Under the pieces are notes generated by a model. The model did no database searches. It was not told the DNA's origin and saw only the letters and a program-made list of their open reading frames with translations. The translations under genes were made by a program, and so were the position numbers. From contig NZ_BJYJ01000002.1 of assembly GCF_007991455.1 (NCBI RefSeq), positions 62,001-126,000 of the forward strand: 64,000 nt of DNA, written 5' to 3'. The stretch is from Chryseobacterium hagamense (GTDB taxonomy: Bacteria > Bacteroidota > Bacteroidia > Flavobacteriales > Weeksellaceae). Of the stretch, positions 58,810-64,000 are shown one piece after another; positions within the stretch are counted from its first letter, which is position 1; each line of letters begins with the position of its first letter.

Positions 58810-60120
58810 TCACTTCATTATCCGATCCGTCTGAATATAACAATCAGATGGGTTTTTATACTGGGCGGAATCTTTATTTTCTATGATTTTATAGCCCTTT
58901 TCTATTAAAAATGCTTTAAACATCATTACTTTAGGCTTTACTCTTTCGGTCTGGTAATCTTTATAGACAATGCATACATTTTCAGTATCGGGTCTGCAAA
59001 TCAGGCTGCTGAATTTTTTAGAATAACCAGAAATAGGCTCATAATATTTTATTAAAGTGAGAGTGTTGACACACAGGATGAAGATGATAAATATCTTAAA
59101 AAGGTTAATGTATTTAAATCTCATATTTAATATTAAAAATAGCAGCAGATATAAATTGGCGTTGCTCTTTATGCGGGCCGAATTATCTATTTTGGTGGTA
59201 TAGTAGCTGTATATAATCCCTGCAAATACCATTAGAAATGAGAAAATCAGGTAAATATCAAAATAATTAAGTTTTTTCTTAATCATGATAAATGTGACGC
59301 CAACTAAAATCAACAGGCCGACCCAGATATTCAGGAAAGAAAGTCTGGACTTTATTCCTTCATGGATTATTACATTAATAAAACTTAGATCTCTTAAGCT
59401 TGATGATAATATTTTGCCAATAAAATCAATAAAACTATGTTGTTCAATATGAAGGTGATTTCGGTTCCCGAAAAGATACCCGCAGTAAAAGTAATTGATA
59501 AGCAGATAAAACGATACACCTGCGGCTGTTAATAAAAGCAGAAGCAGGAAATGTTTTAAAGAATATTTATTAATAAGCGTAAAATAACCAAAAAATACGA
59601 TTGATGATATAAATACAAAAACACCTGCAAATCTTACCGATACCAATACAAAGAACAGTAAGCCTAATGCAACAGTACGTTTCACGCTATATCCTTCACA
59701 AATCAGCTTATAGATATGATAAATGATAACATAATTAACCAAAAAATAAAGAGGCTCCGACAAGCTGGTCGTATATAAAGGAAGCAAGGGATAAAATGAG
59801 AAAACCAATAAGGTTTGAGGGAAAAAGAACTTTTTTGAATAAGAAAATGTAATGATTGCTATATATGAAAGTAGGTTAATCAGCTTTGAAGCTATAAATT
59901 CCCCGCCTGATAAAAAGCTGAAAATTTTAATCAAAAAAGGATAGCTTAATGCAAAATCAGTTTTATAGTGCCAGAAATTTTTTGCCTGGAGGAAATATTC
60001 AATACTGTCAGGGGATACCAGTCCTGAGGAAAAAATAATTCTGAGTATAATAAACAGAATGGTTCCGGAAAAAAGCAAATAATTGAGAAAATCGTTTTTT
60101 TTATGATCAGGAATAATCAT
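58810..60120 (-). CDS. Polytopic GT-C-like membrane protein
   Basis: A 436-residue inner-membrane protein with about 10-11 predicted helices and a short cytoplasmic or periplasmic tail. The first loop has SPDSIEYFLQAKNFWHYKTD, resembling the acidic first-loop motif of lipid-linked-sugar GT-C transferases (ArnT/PMT type), followed by FALSYPFLIKI. It could transfer a sugar from a polyprenyl carrier in the periplasm, or be a polymerase; no stronger hint. It shares one base with the preceding GT2 (TAATG) and ends the operon starting at 63983. Confidence 0.7.
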   Translation of the reverse strand: MIIPDHKKNDFLNYLLFSGTILFIILRIIFSSGLVSPDSIEYFLQAKNFWHYKTDFALSYPFLIKIFSFLSGGEFIASKLINLLSYIAIITFSYSKKFFFPQTLLVFSFYPLLPLYTTSLSEPLYFLVNYVIIYHIYKLICEGYSVKRTVALGLLFFVLVSVRFAGVFVFISSIVFFGYFTLINKYSLKHFLLLLLLTAAGVSFYLLINYFYCGYLFGNRNHLHIEQHSFIDFIGKILSSSLRDLSFINVIIHEGIKSRLSFLNIWVGLLILVGVTFIMIKKKLNYFDIYLIFSFLMVFAGIIYSYYTTKIDNSARIKSNANLYLLLFLILNMRFKYINLFKIFIIFILCVNTLTLIKYYEPISGYSKKFSSLICRPDTENVCIVYKDYQTERVKPKVMMFKAFLIEKGYKIIENKDSAQYKNPSDCYIQTDRIMK

Positions 60121-61061
60121 TAAAATAAATATTTCTTAAAATTGATATTATAGAGCCCGGATCGGATACTTGGATAGTCCGTGATGAAATATTTTGCAAT
60201 CATTCCCCATTTTTTAAAGGGGGGAGCAAGGGAGATTTCGTAACTGCGGTGCATTCTTTTGATATGCCGTTTTACTTCTTCAGGAACCGTTTGTTCATTT
60301 TGCGCCCAATCGTTGATTTCCTTCCAGAGCAGTACCCTGGTTATTGCGGGGTTTACTTTTTTTGAATCTACCGTAGTAATCCTGTTGTTTTCATGAACGC
60401 CTCTCACAGCGATGGCCTGATCCAAAATTCCGGGATAAAGATCCAGGTAGTATGAAAGCCTGAATAAAAACTCCGTATCCTGATGAAGCCTCAGGTGGGT
60501 CTTAAAAAGCGGCTTCAGTTTTCTGAACATCGGCTCTCTTCTTATGGTCAGGCAATCGATACTGAACAGTCCGAAACTTCCCCTCATATTCAGCTGGCCC
60601 GGAAATACTTCTTTCGGGTCATGTTTTTTGTAAACCGTGGTCAGTTTGTCTTCAAACAGCGGATAATACTGTTCTTTTGCTTTCTCGGAATAATAATGTA
60701 CACCAAGTGCTCCATAGACCCCTTCTACATTCGGATCTTTAAAAAGCGCTTTTTCAGCATCAAAACGGTTAGGAAGATAATAATCATCGGCATCCAGAAA
60801 GGCGATAAAATCACCGGTGGCCTTTTCGAGCCCGAGATTTCTCGTAGGTCCGGCTCCATGATTTCCTTTATCGGGATGTTGGAAAAGCTTTACCCGGTCG
60901 TGTTTTTCTGTCAAATACTTACAGACTTTTAACGCATTGTCCGGCGACTTATCTTCAACCAGAATGATTTCGTGCACTTCATCAAACTGAAGAGCGGATT
61001 CTACGGCCTGGGTTACATATTTTTCGGCATTGTAGACGGGAATGATAACGGAGATTTTCAT
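60120..61061 (-). CDS. GT2-family glycosyltransferase (tandem paralog 2)
   Basis: A 313-residue GT-A enzyme: SVIIPVYNAEKYVTQAVESA, ILVEDKSPDNA, FQHPDKGNHGAGPTRNLGLE, FIAFLDADDYYLPNRFD (metal site) and HLRLHQDTEFLFRL with the catalytic Asp. It is a clear paralog of the GT2 at 63030: both share HPDKGNHGAG, LDADDYYLPNRFDAEK and a late AxRGVHENNRIT/AMRGVHDDNRIT. Shares one base with the membrane protein gene. Confidence 0.92.
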   Translation of the reverse strand: MKISVIIPVYNAEKYVTQAVESALQFDEVHEIILVEDKSPDNALKVCKYLTEKHDRVKLFQHPDKGNHGAGPTRNLGLEKATGDFIAFLDADDYYLPNRFDAEKALFKDPNVEGVYGALGVHYYSEKAKEQYYPLFEDKLTTVYKKHDPKEVFPGQLNMRGSFGLFSIDCLTIRREPMFRKLKPLFKTHLRLHQDTEFLFRLSYYLDLYPGILDQAIAVRGVHENNRITTVDSKKVNPAITRVLLWKEINDWAQNEQTVPEEVKRHIKRMHRSYEISLAPPFKKWGMIAKYFITDYPSIRSGLYNINFKKYLF

Positions 61062-61165
61062 AATTGATGTGTTTCTTACAAGAGCAGAATAAAACCTATA
61101 TTCAGAAAATTGGGATCATAAAAAGAAGTTCTACAGCGGGTAATCTTTATAAAATGGGTGTATAT

Positions 61166-61963
61166 TTAAGATATTTTAAAATTTGCCTTCTTATCTACGG
61201 CTAAATAATTAGTAGTCAGGTAAATTTCAAATGATTCGTGATACGTCATTTTTTGTAAGCCATCCTGTAGGATCCTGTAAATGTCATAATTTTGTAGTAT
61301 TGAGAAGAAATCTGTTAACCGGTTTCCGGCATACAGGCTTGCCAATCCGAATTCAAACTGTATCATTGTAATACGGCCGTGTTCAATAGCATCTTTTGCT
61401 CCCTGAAAAGCTTTCAGCTCATGCCCTTCAACATCTATTTTTAAAAAGTCGATATGAGAAATCGAATGTTCTTCCAAAAAACGATCTATTGTTTCAAGCT
61501 TAATGGTTTCTGTTCTGCTGAGCTGCTTTTTAATCCTTTCATACCCGCTGTTTTCTATTGATGCCCATACGGAACCATCATAGTCGTAATGTATTTCAGC
61601 TGTTCCGGGATTGTTGCTGAATCCCAACTGATGATAGATGAAATTTATATGGTCTATCTTTTCCAATTCATTCACACAGAATGTAGTAGGCTCAAATGCA
61701 TAGATCCGGAAGGGAGTCTTTATATTTTGAATAAGCGCTCTGCTGTAGCCTCCAATGTTGGCTCCGATATCGAAAATCACAATTTCTTTATCAGAGAAAA
61801 TTCTGTTGATGAGTCCGAAAATATATTTTTCACCGCTTTTTTCATAATCCGAACCGTTACCGTAATTCATCCCTCTCAAAGCAATAAAGAAAAGGCGCTC
61901 AAAAAAAGCCTGAAAAGCTTTCTTTCCATAAAATCCGGCCATTTGGCCTTGTAGAATTCCCAT
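61166..61963 (-). CDS. FkbM-family methyltransferase
   Basis: A 265-residue SAM-dependent methyltransferase of the FkbM family: IFDIGANIGGYSRALIQNI (SAM loop), YAFEPTTFCVNEL and HIDFLKIDVEGHELKAFQGA, which is the family hallmark. It probably O-methylates a sugar of the glycan; enzymes of this family also act on other small molecules. Three bases separate it from the preceding gene, so it is co-transcribed. Confidence 0.9.
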   Translation of the reverse strand: MGILQGQMAGFYGKKAFQAFFERLFFIALRGMNYGNGSDYEKSGEKYIFGLINRIFSDKEIVIFDIGANIGGYSRALIQNIKTPFRIYAFEPTTFCVNELEKIDHINFIYHQLGFSNNPGTAEIHYDYDGSVWASIENSGYERIKKQLSRTETIKLETIDRFLEEHSISHIDFLKIDVEGHELKAFQGAKDAIEHGRITMIQFEFGLASLYAGNRLTDFFSILQNYDIYRILQDGLQKMTYHESFEIYLTTNYLAVDKKANFKIS

Positions 61964-61966
61964 ATT

Positions 61967-63040
61967 TTATTTAATAAATTTTACACTTCTGTGTTCTGCC
62001 TGTAAATATATCAGTTTTTTTTCCAAAATACTTTGGTTTAGGTTCTTCACCATTCCAGCAGGGGAAAGATATTTTTTGTAATACTCCAGGACATTATTTT
62101 TCATGGTCAGGATTTCCTGTCCGGAATATTTAAATATCTCATTATGAATAAGATGCTCCAATTCATTGAGGTCCTTAAAGAGAACGGCATTGGTCCGGTG
62201 CCTCAGATTAGGATACATGACCTCGGCATATTCTTTCTGGATCAGGGGGATGGTTCCTACCGACATGGCCTCAATCACATTATGGCATAAGGGCATCACA
62301 ACACCCGGGCAGCAAAGATAAAAGTTAAAGCGGGAAAGCAGTTCCCGGATGTCTTCCATCCTGATGCCATAGTTTTCCTTTATGGCAAATACATATTTTT
62401 CATTCAGGGTATCACCAGCAGAAATAACTTCCTCTCTTCCGCGGATTGAGATGAAATTTTCCTTTTTCTGAAAAAATGCCAGCAGACCGGTTCTTGTTTC
62501 TACCGTAAACTCCGTTCTTTTTATATCCAGATAAGCCTGTTCGTCGAAATTTCCGTAACAGAAGATTGAATTAAACCGTTTTCTGTCCGTATTGATTGTA
62601 TGATCCCAGATTCCCTGGTTATACATGAACGGATGGAAGCTCATCGGTACATGAAATACATTATCTTGTTTGTTCTGTTGTTCAAAATAATTGACGAAGT
62701 AATCCGGGCTGAACATTTCATCCTTTAACTCAATTACATTTGGTGGAAGATTTTTTTTATTGATGCTCAGAAAGTTTTTTTCACGTACCATAAGTCCGAG
62801 GTAGCGGTCTTTATTCCTGAGATTCCTGAATCTTGAAAAATTCATAGGGTAGCAGATGGTATATCCTGAAAGCTGATAAAACTTGACCATCAGATAGAAA
62901 AACCGGTGATAAAGGTTAGGATTGGTGAAACTGATGAGCAATACCTTATCGTTTTCAGGAGGGATATAAAGTTTTAAATGCAAAAAGGCTACAGTATCAC
63001 TGATAAGCCTTTTGACCTGATTTATTCTTTTATTGATCAT
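61967..63040 (-). CDS. Exostosin-like or unassigned glycosyltransferase
   Basis: A 357-residue soluble protein of GT-B build. The second half has FYLCCPGVVMPLCHNVIEAM and SVGTIPLIQKEYAEVMYPNL, the pattern of the donor-binding site of exostosin-like glycosyltransferases (GT47-like). The first half shows no classic motif. It overlaps the preceding GT2 by 11 bp and is followed at 3 bp by the FkbM gene. A glycosyltransferase role fits the operon, but the family is uncertain. Confidence 0.65.
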   Translation of the reverse strand: MINKRINQVKRLISDTVAFLHLKLYIPPENDKVLLISFTNPNLYHRFFYLMVKFYQLSGYTICYPMNFSRFRNLRNKDRYLGLMVREKNFLSINKKNLPPNVIELKDEMFSPDYFVNYFEQQNKQDNVFHVPMSFHPFMYNQGIWDHTINTDRKRFNSIFCYGNFDEQAYLDIKRTEFTVETRTGLLAFFQKKENFISIRGREEVISAGDTLNEKYVFAIKENYGIRMEDIRELLSRFNFYLCCPGVVMPLCHNVIEAMSVGTIPLIQKEYAEVMYPNLRHRTNAVLFKDLNELEHLIHNEIFKYSGQEILTMKNNVLEYYKKYLSPAGMVKNLNQSILEKKLIYLQAEHRSVKFIK

Positions 63041-63983
63041 ACGGATGGTTTAGGGCATGAAACCGATATCTTGTTTTAAAAAATTCAGGATGCTTCAAAC
63101 CTGTCAGTAAAAACGAGATCCATTTTTTTAAGCCTTTCTGGTGGGCTATTTTAAAACTAAGGTAATTAAGCCTTATTTTTTTTGCATATTTTTTTTCCAG
63201 TTTATTGGCTTTACTCCATAGATAAAGGGATTCATTATAAAAAAGGCTGTTCCGGTAGAATTTTGCAGAATAGGGTTTTATTTTGGTAATCCGGTTATCG
63301 TCATGAACACCCCTCATCGCAACAGCTTTATCGATGATTCCGGATTTCAGATAACCATGATAGGAAAGCTTAAGGTTAAAATCTGAATCCTGATGTACGC
63401 GGAGATCAGCGTTGAAACGAAGTCCGGTTTTTTCCAGAGCCGACTTTCGTACCGTCAGTGCATTCAAATGAAAAAACGAACCGAAAAATTCAGGAGTAAG
63501 TCCCAGGAGCCCTTTAAAAACTTCCTTTCCTTCTGCAGCGTAGTTTACAGTTGTCAACGGTGCATCTTTAAATTTTGCCTGATATTCCTCTTTACCTTTT
63601 TCTGATAGATAATCTACTCCAATAGCTCCGAACACTCCATCTATTCCGGGATTTCTGAAAATTTCTTTTTCAGCATCAAAACGGTTGGGAAGATAATAAT
63701 CATCGGCGTCCAAAAAAGCGATAAACTCCTGCGTTGCCCGGTCGATTCCGAGGTTGCGGGTGGCACCGGCACCATGGTTGCCTTTGTCTGGATGCTGGAA
63801 AAGACGTATTCTGGGATTTCCGGCAGCCAATTCTTTACAGATGGCCAATGAACCGTCTGTAGAGCCGTCTTCTGCCAATATAACTTCTTTCACTTCATCA
63901 AACTGCAAGGCAGAATCAACCGATTTTCTTAAAAACCGGGAAGCATTGTAGACGGGAATGATAATAGAAACAGTCAGGGTCAT
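63030..63983 (-). CDS. GT2-family glycosyltransferase (tandem paralog 1)
   Basis: A 317-residue GT-A enzyme: VSIIIPVYNASRFLRKSVDS, ILAEDGSTDGS, FQHPDKGNHGAGATRNLGID, FIAFLDADDYYLPNRFD and LRVHQDSDFNLKLSYHG. It is a close paralog of the GT2 at 60120, separated from it by two genes. It is complete in the window (ATG at 63983), but its promoter lies outside. First visible gene of the operon 63983-58810. Confidence 0.92.
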   Translation of the reverse strand: MTLTVSIIIPVYNASRFLRKSVDSALQFDEVKEVILAEDGSTDGSLAICKELAAGNPRIRLFQHPDKGNHGAGATRNLGIDRATQEFIAFLDADDYYLPNRFDAEKEIFRNPGIDGVFGAIGVDYLSEKGKEEYQAKFKDAPLTTVNYAAEGKEVFKGLLGLTPEFFGSFFHLNALTVRKSALEKTGLRFNADLRVHQDSDFNLKLSYHGYLKSGIIDKAVAMRGVHDDNRITKIKPYSAKFYRNSLFYNESLYLWSKANKLEKKYAKKIRLNYLSFKIAHQKGLKKWISFLLTGLKHPEFFKTRYRFHALNHPYDQ

Positions 63984-64000
63984 TCGTTGATGTCTAAAAT

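Overview
The window reads as chromosomal DNA of a flavobacterium, most likely of the Chryseobacterium type (Bacteroidota, Weeksellaceae). This rests on four T9SS type B C-terminal sorting domains, exosortase XrtF with its partner, a short peptide with a Chryseobacterium-type GG leader, DUF5689/TonB-dependent surface proteins, promoters with the Bacteroidota -7 box TAnnTTTG, and few Shine-Dalgarno sequences. I see no tRNA, rRNA, CRISPR array, prophage, transposase or replication origin.

1-9 kb: a surface lipoprotein; a minus-strand cluster amgK / stand-alone RapZ C-terminal domain / murU / LOG-family protein / DUF6702 (cell-wall sugar salvage); the divergent xrtF pair; an orphan GG-leader peptide; a CDF metal transporter; asd. 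9-16 kb: a TonB-dependent receptor, nadB-nadC and a nitroreductase. 16-29 kb: four large secreted T9SS type B paralogs, two on each side of rnhA-dnaB, whose N- and C-terminal modules are combined in a mosaic way. 29-40 kb: MFS transporter, GH3-family protein, small envelope proteins, mfd, two tandem paralogous lipoproteins, pth. 40-46 kb: two beta-carbonic anhydrases flanking a SulP anion transporter, then a membrane AraC-type regulator and a DUF2306 protein.

46-64 kb is a surface-glycan region: a phosphoethanolamine-transferase-like sulfatase-fold enzyme, seven nucleotide-sugar glycosyltransferases of GT2/GT4 or related type, hexapeptide acyltransferases, two methyltransferases and a polytopic GT-C-like protein. 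In its middle, on the opposite strand, is a compact operon of acyl carrier protein, SDR reductase, acyl-AMP ligase and hexapeptide acyltransferase. I read this as a dedicated pathway that makes an acyl group on its own carrier and puts it on a sugar. It is the best candidate for a little-described system here.

Other signals: an SSB-like acidic tip on the DnaB C-terminus; a dispersed intergenic repeat of about 140 bp (21.3 kb and 39.7 kb, with shorter relatives); several promoters whose -7 box lies only 4-8 nt from the ATG, implying leaderless or near-leaderless mRNAs; and a frameshifted gene remnant at 48.1-48.4 kb. Base counts and homology were judged by eye; no search was run.
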